From positions 2,562,793 to 2,626,792 of the forward strand of contig NC_018392.1 in NCBI RefSeq assembly GCF_000208865.1: DNA of 64,000 bases. The letters run 5' to 3'. This document shows, one piece after another, positions 1 to 11,200 of the stretch. Within the stretch, counting starts at the first letter, position 1; each line of letters starts with the position of its first letter. Both the position numbers and the translations under genes were made by a program. The notes beneath the pieces are model-generated. The model was not told the origin of the DNA. It searched no databases and saw only the letters and a list, made by a program, of their open reading frames with translations. Origin of the DNA: Neospora caninum Liverpool (taxonomy: Eukaryota > Apicomplexa > Conoidasida > Eucoccidiorida > Sarcocystidae).

Positions 1-2253
1 CTCGGGCTTTGCGAGTTTCGGAAAGTACGCCCACGAAGAACCAACCTGTCAGTTCTTACACGCCTAACGCCGACAAAGCGGAAGAACGGGAGAGTCGATG
101 CGGTGACAGGACCATGACCTTCGAAGCAGCCGAAGCGACAGGCTTCCTGCGTGTTGGAGGGTTTTATCTGGTATGGACCAGATTCCCTACGGACAAGAGG
201 TCCGGAACGATTTGTGCTTTCCCGTCCAGGAATCCGTACCTCACCGTTTCGCGCACGTCGGGGCGTCAGTCCCCTTCGACTTTCACCCTATCCTAATCGG
301 TGCACGCCTGATCGAAGGTGTCCAGTCTCTGTAAATTACCTCCATTTTGTGAATTATTCCCAGGGCTGCTGTACTTCCCCGGACAGCTTTCTCCGTCAAA
401 GCGAGAAACCTGATCAATGTTTCACGCGCACTGCGTACCAAAGAGTCCCCCCGTCGTTTTTTGCTCGTAGCGCAGCTGAAAAGAGTCCCGTTGTGTCAGG
501 CGGTCGGGACTGTGAGAAGTGTAGATCGGCGACTGGTTCCTACAAGCAGGATGCGGATTGCTGTGCCAATGGAGTGTTGGAAATTGAGGTGTAGAGCGCT
601 GAAAAGAAGTAGTGGAAGTCGTTTCTTTTCGTCGCAAAAAGGTTGCAGAAAGCATGGAAAGCTCGAGGCGCGTCCAGCAAAAGAGCAGCTTTTTGCTTCC
701 AAGACCTGCACTCTCTAAGCCCACGAAGGACCGTTCAAACGGTTTCCCCGTCTTCTACACTCAGCAGCTTCTAAGTTTACGATTCCCCGCTCCCGTTCCT
801 GCACTACAACTCTTCCGTTTCCCGTCTCGCTTCCTGGTCATTCGTTCTTGCGTGGCCACGTTGTTTCTCTGCAGCCAGCTGAAAATTCCAGAGTAGGTTC
901 ACCTAACCGCGACGCGGTGGTCCACGGCAGGACAGGCGCACAGATCTTAAAAAAAGGTAGTCTGAGTAAAAATTGACAGCGACACAGAGTGCGCACCAGC
1001 GACGACCCTATGCTGGTTCTCTTTTTCGCTCTCTTTGTCCTCTCTGCGAGTTTCCTCGTTTCCCTCGGTTGCTCCAGTCTGTCGTGCCCAGGTCGCGTGG
1101 CGGCGACAGCGAGCGAAAGACAGCACCCGCGAACTGAGGGACAGCACAGCAGGGAAAAAAGAGTTCGTTACAGGCATGTCCCACCAATGTGTGAAGGCTG
1201 GGACGCATTCCGTCTCGGCAGCTGCGTTTCGCGCTAAGAAAGACCCCCGTGGAGACGAAGCTCCAGGCCACTGTTTTCTGTACGGCCTCGCCCCCGGGCG
1301 CCCAGTTTTGAAAAAATGTCAAGACATTTGCACAGCTGAACGAACGCACTGCACGACACCGAGCTCTCTGAGCAAGTCGATGCACTTCCCCCGTCCACCT
1401 CACCGCCGCACCGACGCCTCGGTGCCGCGCTTCTCCGGTGGACGCCCGTCCTCTGTGTGTCTGTTCTTCACAAGTATGTCGTCTCGCCACTGCGCACGCA
1501 TCTTCCCCTCCGTTCGCCAGACGCCACGTCGAGTTCAGAAACGGTACACTGCATCTGTTCCTTAAATACTGGAAAACGAGTTTTCTGCGCAGGCAGCATG
1601 GCCGCCGAGAACGGGACACTACCACGAAGTGACGCAAAACGTTTTCCCTAGGAGAGAAAACGGGCGCAGCGAGGGGGGATGCGAGAAAGCCCTCTGGTTT
1701 CCGTGTTTTTTCTCTCTTCCTGTCCTGCGTGCACGTCAGCTTCGCACGCATGCCTCCCTCTCAGTGAAATCTTTGCCACAATAAAAGCGGGCACGACGCG
1801 TGAATCCTTCGGCGAACAGAAAGATAGGAACCCCTGCGCAGTCAGTGTCTGCTTTCCCGTATCGGAAAGAAACAGCTACGTCCTACGGAGACCTCAGTTT
1901 CCGGAGGAAAACAAACCCGGAAACAGCAAAACTGGGCAAATCACCGCTCCCCGTTGCTCTCCCCTCTGCTTCCTGGCCTTCAAATGGTTCCTTTCCTTGC
2001 CCGCCATTCTCCCTTTCTGCCGTTTGCGTGCCAATTGCTTTTGCACTGAAAAAACTGATTTTCCCACCACGCTTCCTGCCCTTCGTAGCTTCACGCTCGG
2101 AAGAAGTTTTGTACTACGGTTCCTTCTCCCTCGCCGCGCTTCAACGAGCGTCCGCTAGGAACCAGGAGGAGCCAGGAAGGGTGTCTCCCACTTTCCACTT
2201 CGCCCCTTGGCCCCGCGCACCTCCGCCTCTTCTGCCTCGCCTTTCCTCCTCTT
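1..2253. other. Intergenic, no supported gene
   Basis: This stretch lies downstream of the SRS-like gene and probably carries its 3' untranslated region. Several overlapping open frames occur on both strands, the longest being an ATG-started 247-codon frame on the minus strand (1008-1751). They are rich in arginine and serine, resemble no family I know and overlap one another. I see no splice-linked exon chain, tRNA or long repeat here. The segment around 1800-2250 is rich in C and T on the plus strand. Confidence 0.5.
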
Positions 2254-2985
2254 CTAGCCGACCATCCAGTATGTCGCCAGGATACCCAACATGGCTGTTG
2301 CACTGCAGCGGACGACCTCGTGCAGTTTCCTGCCGAGCGCGGAGGCCGACCCAGAAGACCGGGAAATCGTGGAGGTGATGGAGACGAGGATCTCCGATTC
2401 CATTTCTCCCTCGACACGAATCACGACGGTCGTCTGGGGGGCTGTTCGGACGGCGCTGTTGACGACGGAAGTTCGCGGGCCTTGCCAACCGACGCTGAAC
2501 GAGGGGTACGGCGGCTTGGCGCCTTCCGGGATTTTCAGCTGCCAGGCAGTGTTGATGCCGTCGCCGTACGAAAAGACAAACTCTGCCGGCGCAGTCGGAA
2601 ACGTTTCCTGATACGTCTTCTTCGTATCTTCAGTGCACCGCGCCCCGGTGTCGTGACAGCACGACCCATTGATGTCCGAGGGCACGGAGCTGACGGCTCC
2701 TGCGCACCTAATGAACAGAGAGTCCCCCGGATTGACGGTCACAATCACTTTCTGGTTGCGGGAGTCGCAGCTCTCAAACGTCATCTTTCGAATAACGTTT
2801 CCCGCGGAGGCGACCGAGGAAAAGGCCAGAACGGTGAACAGGCTGAAAACGAGGCCACAGCGGAGGCAACCGCGGGAGGACGGCGCTGACGCAGAGGCAC
2901 ACCAGGACAGGCGTCCAAGACAAAGCGAACGAAGCGAGGCGCGGAGCGGCGGTCCACGCGACGGACGAGCTATAGGTGGGTCCAT
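2254..2985 (-). CDS. SRS-like (SAG1-related) GPI-anchored surface protein, single exon
   Basis: A 243-residue protein is predicted from the first in-frame ATG (2985); the open frame runs further upstream but without another ATG. A basic N-terminus leads into a hydrophobic signal segment (about residues 40-61, likely cut after ASA). The mature part has cysteines at 73, 94, 109, 110 and 117, short beta-prone stretches and a motif like LKIPEG, which recall one SRS domain of coccidian surface antigens. A serine-rich stretch (about 209-215) and a final hydrophobic tail (229-243) look like a GPI-attachment signal. Known SRS domains are Cys-paired adhesins on the parasite surface. This one has five domain cysteines, with tryptophan 167 near where a sixth might be expected, so it is divergent. 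No intron is needed. The family call rests on overall architecture, not on an alignment. Confidence 0.65.
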   Translation of the reverse strand: MDPPIARPSRGPPLRASLRSLCLGRLSWCASASAPSSRGCLRCGLVFSLFTVLAFSSVASAGNVIRKMTFESCDSRNQKVIVTVNPGDSLFIRCAGAVSSVPSDINGSCCHDTGARCTEDTKKTYQETFPTAPAEFVFSYGDGINTAWQLKIPEGAKPPYPSFSVGWQGPRTSVVNSAVRTAPQTTVVIRVEGEMESEILVSITSTISRSSGSASALGRKLHEVVRCSATAMLGILATYWMVG

Positions 2986-5900
2986 CGTGACGCGACGGCG
3001 AAAAAGGTGAGAAAAGCGAGCAGAAACACGGAGGATCGGCGTCCGCGGAAAGCAAGACACCGTTTCGCGCCCTAAACAGAAACACACATGAGAATCCCGG
3101 AAACATAACGAGACGCAGTTTCGCGCCTCCACAGCGTGCGTGTCGACGGCGTTAAAACGCGGCGGGGGGACGGAGACGGTACACCCGGAGTAGCCTTGGT
3201 CCGTCGATGCCTACTTATTTTTTGAGGGAGGCGACCGTATGTACTCGATAGGAGCCCGCCAACAAAAAAGACAAAACTGGGAGGCCACCAAAGGTCGCGC
3301 CTTTTGTCGTGGAATCATAAGGAGTGTCGACCCAGCGTCGATCTCAGACCTGGACGCAAATGTTCATCAGGAAATGGGCGTCTCCATCCGGGGAGACAAA
3401 AATCAAAAATAGTACAAAGAGAGGGCGCTGCGCGCGTGTGCCCGGGTGAAATCCGGAAGGTGTCGTCCACGGGGCGGGAACCTGGTGACTGCGTGCCAAG
3501 TCCCGCTCAACCTAGAAGGCAAATGCGGCTTCCATCTTCGCTGGCGGAAACTCGCGAAAGAAAGCTATTTCCTCTTCGTTCAAATGGGTGCCAAGAGGAA
3601 AACTGAAGAGCTCCAAATTTCTACATGAGCCCAAAACTAAAAATTTTGGGGGGGGGGGGGCGTGGAGCCGGCCGCGCGACTGGTGTTCACGTTCCTGGAC
3701 TTCCCCCTCGTAAACTGATGAGAAAGCACCGAAAAGGTGAACAGAGAACGCAAGGCTGCAGTCCAAGGGACTGCAGCAAAACCGGAATTCCTTCCAACTG
3801 TCTCTCTCCTTTGTGCGATACGTGAAAGGTGTGACACAGCCGCAGTCGTGGATCAGAGGGCGAAGACGACGGACGAAACCGCTCCCTTTTGCTGCGCCAA
3901 AAATAATAAGAAAGCGCCTGTACATTCACCTCCGCATCCGCGAACCATACGTTTCACAAATTCCTTTTCTAAATGAAGCAACGGCAGTCCGCGACGGGGC
4001 AGAAAGATTGCAGAATCGACGCCGCTGCAAGAAGTACGGGGGGATGAGCGGTTCGGCCCTACCAGAACCCGGGGGTGTATTCAGAACACACGGGGTCAAA
4101 GCCGCTTCACGGTGAAAGAATCAGACAGAACGCTGCAAGGTTTCTTTTGACGAACTCAAAATCAAGGCACATCATTGACGAAACAGACACAAGAGCATCG
4201 AGGAGAAACCGCCAGGAGCAGGTTCGCTGTGTAGCCACGGCGGCGGACCGCTAGAGCGACCAGGGAGTTTGCACTTTTCTGAAGGAAAACGGAACTCTCC
4301 TACACTCCCTTCTGAAAAGAGCTCACAGGATGCCGCCCGTGAAACCATGAAAAAAAAATGGGAGACAGTTTCCCCAAAACATCGCTCGGAAACACACGAG
4401 TCCGCCCAACCCCTGGGCATGGAACCGCTCGAAGACGGGCGGCAGCTACAGCATGCCGCGAGAAGTCGGGAGAAGTAGCTGTTCCTAAGCACAAGAAACT
4501 GACAAAACGCTTCGGTTCTGCTCCTCTTCTTTCCTGGAGGTGCTGTTCTCCCTCCTCCCGCAATGACTTTTCTATCGCGCTGGGCCGATGTGTGGAACTT
4601 TTTGATTAAGGATTTTTTCAGCGAGGACCGAGTGCATCCGTACACTTCCATTGTGTGCCGTTGTACAGAGAGAGCCAGACCACACGGAAAAAGCGAAGAT
4701 GTTTGTGTTTCTCGTGAGCGAATGCACAGAGGAATACGCCGGGGCGCTAGCCTCTTCCTCACGCGGACCAGGAATGGCACGATCGTGCAAAGTCTCGTAA
4801 AAACGAGGCACTACCGTGTGAAGGATCGCACCTCAAAAAGAACTCACCTTCAGCATACGCAGAAGGGTTCACGCCTAAACGGGAAAGTGGGACGCCGGCC
4901 TTTATTGCGACTCCAGATATCTACAAGTGTGTACACATCCACCGAATCCCGGAGAAAACCGACCCGGCTCATGTCGCTTTTTTGCCAAATGGCATCCCAG
5001 CGGTGTAGAGGTGGATCTGCTCTTCCCAGGAATCCATTTGTGGGTCAGCAAGTGAATTGGCACGGGATGAGAGGCGAGTGCATCGTCGCATGCACTTGGT
5101 TTTTTGTCCAAAGGCTGGTTCTCGGTAGGCCGGTCCTTTCTTGAGCAACACTGCACAAAAACACCAACACATCGCTCGGCGCTCTCAGTCCCTTGGAGCT
5201 CCTTTGCCTTAGCGTTGACAGGCTTCTTTTGGAAAATCGAGAAGAGAGCCTATGATGCACGGCTAAGAAACGGTCCATTCTTTGTTTTCGCTCCCAAGAT
5301 ACGCCCTGAGAACCGGGGTGCTCGCGGAGAGACAGGCTCATTGCCACACTCCTCTGTCTACCCCTGTTTGCCCTTGCTTCAGCCATTTTAAAGAGAAATT
5401 TGACAAACGGCAACGCTACGAGCCGCCTGTTTCTCAGCTGTTGCTAAGGGTTCAGGAGCGGTTTGCGCTATTCCTGCTGAGCGTTTCTGCACTGGGTCTT
5501 CAAAGGAGAGCACGGTGGAATCTGAGAATGTATTCGTCGGCAGCCCTCGAAACAGGCAAAAAGTCATTAGATGCCACCACCAGTGGGGCCTTACCGCTTC
5601 GGTCCTGTTGAACAACATGTGCTGGCCCGAGGCGAGGAAAAACGTGAGAAAAGCTGGGTATTCCAAGCACACTGCTGACACCTGTTCGCTTGTTCCCCCA
5701 CACCGACGAGCAGTTCATGTACACATTTGGAAACTGACCCTCTCTAGTCTTTTCTCGTCATGCACCCTCTCTCCCGTGTCTTTCCAACCTGAAAAGGAAT
5801 CGTGTGTGTAAACTGAGTCAGCGACAGTTTGTTCGGCCGGCGTTCTTTTGTTGCAGTTCCCTGTTTCTCGAAGGCAGGGGCGGCTTCGTCCGTCTGCGTT

Positions 5901-6151
5901 CTCTGCTCTCGTTATAGAGAAACAGGAAACAGCAAAATGCCGATGTTCTAGAAGAAACAGGAGTGCATATGCACACGCGTTTCTGAGAAGCGGTTTACAA
6001 AGACAAGAGAGACGAACTGTCCCTTGGTATTGGGGGGGAGTTTTCCCTGCTTTGCATCCTTTCCTACCCAGGGGCAAACGAACTGAAAAATGATCTGGAA
6101 GCAACAACACCGGAACTGAACGCTCGCACCAGCTCGATACCTACACCAGCC

Positions 6152-6157
<6 letters not shown>

Positions 6158-6203
<46 letters not shown>
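6158..6203. repeat. (TA)n microsatellite
   Basis: A perfect AT dinucleotide run of about 46 bp is flanked by CGAT on the left and ATCG on the right, so the whole element is palindromic. Runs of this kind are common in coccidian intergenic DNA and introns. Confidence 0.9.
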
Positions 6204-6205
<2 letters not shown>

Positions 6206-6685
6206 CGTCGAGATCGATTCCATGAACTTGTACTCGCTCGGGAAGTTAGCCCGCCGCCTCCACGCTTACCACATCGTCAGCCATGTCTCCTCAAAAAGGC
6301 AGCACGCATCGTCCCCACACAAATCTTTTGGCCTGCTTGGACACGGCACGCGAGTTCCGTTCCAGTCTCCCACAAGGACAAATACATGCATACCTACGTA
6401 TATACATGCATATATATAGTGAATGTGACTGTTCTGTCGCGTTTCCTACAAACACAAAAAAGGAGATGTACGTGGTAGTCTCTACACGGGCATGGAGACA
6501 GGATACACCCTGGAGCGCGCGAGGTCGTGCGAGACAAAACGGCGGCGTTTCCCTCCCACAACAGCAACAAGGGCCTTGGAAGCTCTCCAGAGGAAACGAA
6601 CAAATCACGAAGCAGAAAGAACACAGTACGCGTGTTTCCCGTTCGTCAATGGAAGCTAGTAACGGACGTGGTGCGCAAGTCTTTT

Positions 6686-6726
6686 TGCATGCATGTACAC
6701 ATACACCTACAAATGCATGCATGCAG
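6686..6726. promoter_or_regulatory. Cluster of GCATGC / TGCATGCA sites
   Basis: GCATGC occurs at 6687-6692 and, in overlapping copies, at 6715-6724. A further copy lies at 6805-6810, and related ATGCAT sites occur near 6390-6413 and 8010-8022. The TGCATGCA palindrome is known as a recurrent cis-element and ApiAP2-type binding motif in apicomplexan promoters. The cluster is about 1.5 kb beyond the 3' end of the acyl-CoA synthetase gene and 3.7 kb upstream of the SRS-like start, so which gene it would serve, if any, is unclear. Confidence 0.3.
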
Positions 6727-8040
6727 AGTTGTAAAGCGCAGACCGTTGCATATGCCAACGCAGATATTCCCACGTCCAGGTCTCCTTTCTACGCGTGCAC
6801 GTGCGCATGCCTAGGTGGATACATAACCTCTAAATCCTGATACACACTTCAATATCTAAATATAAAAACGTTTGTGTATGTTCGTGTCGAAAAGACGCAC
6901 AGACCCGTACGCATCTCTGTGCAAACCTCTCCTTCCTCGCGCCAATTTCTTTCCGTATTCCCCGAGGACACTTGAGGTGAGCATCTTGACGCTGGAGGTA
7001 GGAGTTTTGCATACCATTCGCCTCGCATCTTTCCTGCTCCTTCTCTTCGGCTGTCACGCGTCGAATTCGTGCTATCCACAAAACTCGGCGAGTTCCTTCT
7101 CCACCTGCTTTCCTGTCCAATGTCGAGTCTCCTGTCCTCTCTCTTTCGTGTGTCCCTACGCCCTCGTGCTCTTTCTCTTCTACGTGCCCCTAGCCTCCTG
7201 CTCTTGGAAAGCTGACCTTCCCTTCCCTTCCCTTTGTCGTCCTCTAGCTCAAACCCTCTTGCTTGACCGTTCCCTGTCCCGTCCTTCGCTCACGAAGAAC
7301 CGCGTCTTCTCTTCTGGAGCCGCGCTCTCCCCCTCGCTTGCAGCTGGGGCAACAGCCCCCAGAAGAACGTGAGAGAAGCAAATGGTGCAAGAGAAAGATA
7401 AAACAGAGATGTGAATCCATAGAGGGGAAAGGGACAGGCGCGAGCGACACAGAGGCTACAGCGTTCGCGGTTCCTTCTTGCGGCAAGAAGGCGGAAGAGA
7501 GCAGGTACTACTTTTCGCCTCCTTGAAAAGCATGTCACGTTTTCAAACTAACCGGACCGGAACTAGATCTCCTTTGTTCTCCCCGGTCCCGTCCGCAAAT
7601 AGAGAGCGTTAATGTCCTTGGCGAATCGCTGCATGTACACACATCGAAGCCAAGAAACCGCTTCATAAAAAAATCCAGATTTTCATGTAGATTCACGAAT
7701 ACCCCCGCGCATCGTCCAACTACGCGCATATCGAGGCATACATATCTGAATCGAGCTAACTACATGTATGGTAAGGACAGAGCGGCCCGAGCTGGCGGCA
7801 GAAAAAACTGGAAAGCGTTTCTGGATTTGCCGTCTGCGCTGCTCTTGCGTTCTTTTCCTCTTCGCAATCCTCCACCCTCCAGAGGGGACCACGCGAGACG
7901 GCACTGCGTTCTCGTCCTCGGACGCGCCAGGAGGCACGGCCGGCCACGATCATTCGATTCCCCATTCGGACATCCAGGTACATGCACCACATGCATCTGA
8001 ATGCTTTTCAACCTTGCATGCATTTACGCAGGTACCAGCC

Positions 8041-8103
8041 TATATATCTATCTCTTTCTCTATCTCTATCTATCTATCCCTATCTATCTCTATCCCTATA
8101 TAT
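8041..8103. repeat. Imperfect TATC/TCTA tract
   Basis: About 60 bp consist of tatc, tctc and ctat units on the plus strand, an imperfect tetranucleotide microsatellite just downstream of the acyl-CoA synthetase gene. Confidence 0.8.
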
Positions 8104-8220
8104 GCAGAGACATCCTCACATGCAAGCAAACTCATGTGGGCGCATGTCAGCGTTCAGTGTAGCAGGCCATAAGGGATGGCGGCGCTCAACAAAAAGGTGG
8201 ATCCCCTAGCTGGCTGGCGG

Positions 8221-11200
8221 TCAGTTTTCCTCTGGAGGTTCGGTCAAAGATGCTGAGAGCGGAGTCGCGTGCGTCGCAGCCGACCTCTTGCCGGGAACTG
8301 AGGACGCGTGTGGAAAGGGGCGAGGCCAGCAATCTAGAGCGTGTTTTTGTGTCTGCCGAAAGCATGTGAACGCGCACCACCACCACCACGCGCATGCACG
8401 CGACGTGTCCACCACGAGCTCGGTCTCCGGGTTACCTCTGAGGCGACGTAGCGTTTGATTTTCATGGTCGGCGTCAACAGCCCATTCTCGATGGAGAACG
8501 GCTCGCTGACGAGGCGGAAGTGCTTGACGACTTCAAACCCCTTCAACTGGTGCTCCTTCGCGACGGCCGCCATGCTTTCTGCCACGGCATGATGGAACTC
8601 GGGCAGTGTACAGACAGTCTGCAGAGTCCTGTCGGCGAGGCCACGTTGCGCCGCCCACTTTTCGGCCTTGGCGGCGTCAGGGACGATGATGGCCACCAAG
8701 CAGGACTGCGAGAGAAAGGGAAAAGGAACGCAGAGGAAGGAGTCAGAGCCGCTGTTCGCGCCCAGAGAGAGACGCACAGCCGGTACACATGAGACTGGAA
8801 AGACCGGAGAGACAAGGCGTGACGTGTCATGTGAGAAAAGCCGATCCGGCTTATATACGGGGAACACAGGGGACGGATGCAACCCAGATCTCTGCCTGGA
8901 TCGAAAAATCCCCGAACCCCCCCCCCCTCGCAACTCTTTGTCGCTTTTCCCCGCAGGAGCTGACACCACAGAGAGGAGCAAGCCCCGACACGAAGAGAGA
9001 CGAAATGTCGGCGGGGAACCGACACAGCTTCGCACATTGCGCCAGGATGCCAGCGCGCAGAACACGAAGCGACAGGTTGAGACGGCGAGAGGGGACACCG
9101 ACACGCGAGGAAAGACGAGTAGCGAAAAGCGAGGCAGAGAAACACAGAGAGAAACGAGCAGCACAGGTGAGAAAGTTCCAAGGGCAGTCTGGAGACCTTG
9201 TCAGACTCCGCAGGCGGGTTCTACCTGCGTGGAGGAGCCTGTGACAAATGCTTGGGCGACGAGCGGCGCTTGAATGTAGATGTTTTCGATCTTCTCTGGA
9301 GACACGTATTCTCCCTGAAAAAAAACACACCAAGTTCCTGCGCAGTACATGTACTCCAACCTGGGGCCGCGCACTTTCTCAGCCACAACATTGTCTCTCC
9401 ACTTGAACAGAGTGTCGCCCTCTCCTCTCTCGCATAGGTCTTCTTTCTCTTGCTCTCTTTCTCTCTCTTTCTCTGACTCGCGAGAGGACCGCGCATTCCT
9501 TGCACCGCAGAAAACAGCCGAAGCGACTCCAGTGCGCGCATCTTGTGGCGACAGGGGCCGACGGAGGACGCACCGCAAACAGCGCGCGACTGTTCCCGGA
9601 ACTCAGTATCTTTTCTCGGTGTTTTTCTCTTGGCTTTGCTGTCTTGCGCACCTGCGAGAGTTTGAAAATGTTCTTTTTTCTGTCGATGATTTTCACCGCG
9701 TTGCAGCCCGGGACGATCACGGCGACGTCACCGGAGTGCAGCCACCCGTCTGCGTCGAACGTCTTTGCTGTCTCGTCGCGATTGCGGAAGTAGCCGGGAG
9801 TGACTGTCGGCCCGCGGAGACACAACTCGCCGGCGGGATGTTCGGGATCGTCGATGCGGTGTTGAGGCATTTCGTCGCTGATGTCGGACAAGCAGAACTC
9901 GATGCAGGGACAGCAGCCTCCAATGTGACCCGCCGTGTTCTCCCCCGCCAGGGAGATAAAGGAGGCGGCCATCGTCTCCGTCATCCCGTAGCCCTTTGCA
10001 AAAGAGAGACAACGCACAGGAACGATCAAAAGATGCCGCCCTCGCGGACAGCGTGAAGACCAGCGGTGTCCTCTCCCTTCCAAGAATGCACACGTCTGTT
10101 CCCCGGGAACGTCCGGCTTGCACAACGCGGAGAGATGGTGTCTCTCGACGGACTCCACACACTCACACACAGAGAGATCGGTCTACAGAGACGATGCACA
10201 CTCTGGACACCACGGAGAGAGGCCTGGAGAGGCGGGGACTGCGCTTGCCGCTGTGTGCTTGCAGGAGGGAAACGAGGAGCGGGAAGATCTTGACGGAAGA
10301 ACGTGTAAAGAGCAGACAGAGACGGTTGGACCACGAACGAACGACAGATCGCTGCCAAAGGTTCTCGCGGCGTTTTCGGCCCTTCCTCGCGCTTCTCTCG
10401 CTGAGGGCGTAACCCGTGAGGCACCAGCGAGGACGAGACAAAAAGCAGCCGCCGCGGGACACGCATACACCTACGACGAGATAGAAGATAAAGAAAAGGG
10501 AAATGGAAGCTGCCGGAACAAGGGAGAGAGACATGAATGAAGATTTACCTCGACGAGCGGGACGCTGAAGAGGGCTTCGATTTTTTCGTGGACATATGCA
10601 TCGAGGGGTGCGGAGCCGACTAGCATGTATCGCAGCTTGGATCCGAGCAGCACTTTTGTCTTGTTGAAGACGAGCTAGGAACAGCAGACGCAGAAAACAC
10701 CGGGAGCGTTGAGGGGCCACCTGGAGGAGCGACACTCTGCCCGTCTGTCTCCACCGCTTTCTCTCTCTCCTCACCTTGTCCCACATGGCGTGAACCGGCG
10801 ACCCCGTGGCCTTGATCTTCCTGATCTTCGTGCTAAGCCCTACAGAGGAGGAGGCAGAGAGAGGGCCGGAAAGAAATTGAAGAAAAGGAGGAAAGGGAGA
10901 AGAGGAAGGACGCGAGGAAGCGTGTAGGAAAAACGCGGGGCTCGGGGCGGCGAGGTAGGGGACAGCAGAGAACAGAACCGTGGAGGTTGATAACGAAGTG
11001 CATGCGAGGAAAGAATGAAACAGAGGAAAGGGACAGCAGTGCGCCGCAAGTAGGTCCATAATCCAGGCGTTTGCTCTGCCGTGTCTCTCAGGGGTGCTCT
11101 GACCGACACACACAGAAGGGAGCAAAGGGCGAGAGCAGAGCCACGCGAGTCTCGAGTTGATCTTCCTGTTCACAGAAGATCGGCAGCGAGAGAGTGGAAC

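Larger units (their letters stand above)
2986..8220. other. 5.2 kb intergenic region with low-complexity DNA
   Basis: The upstream part is the likely promoter and leader of the minus-strand SRS-like gene. It holds a run of 13 G (3648-3660), a 46-bp TA repeat (6158-6203), a cluster of TGCATGCA sites (6686-6726) and a TCTA/TATC-rich tract (8041-8103). The plus strand from about 7020 to 7350 is strongly pyrimidine-rich. Open frames up to 202 codons (for example 4172-4780, minus) look random. I found no exon chain linking them. Confidence 0.45.

Noticed and set aside
1008..1751. ATG-started 247-codon frame on the minus strand
   Set aside because: It is rich in Arg and Cys without pattern, overlaps equally open frames on the other strand and shows no domain or signal. 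It lies in the probable 3' region of the SRS-like gene.
4172..4780. 202-codon minus-strand frame
   Set aside because: Its composition is random-looking and there is no family resemblance or splice link.
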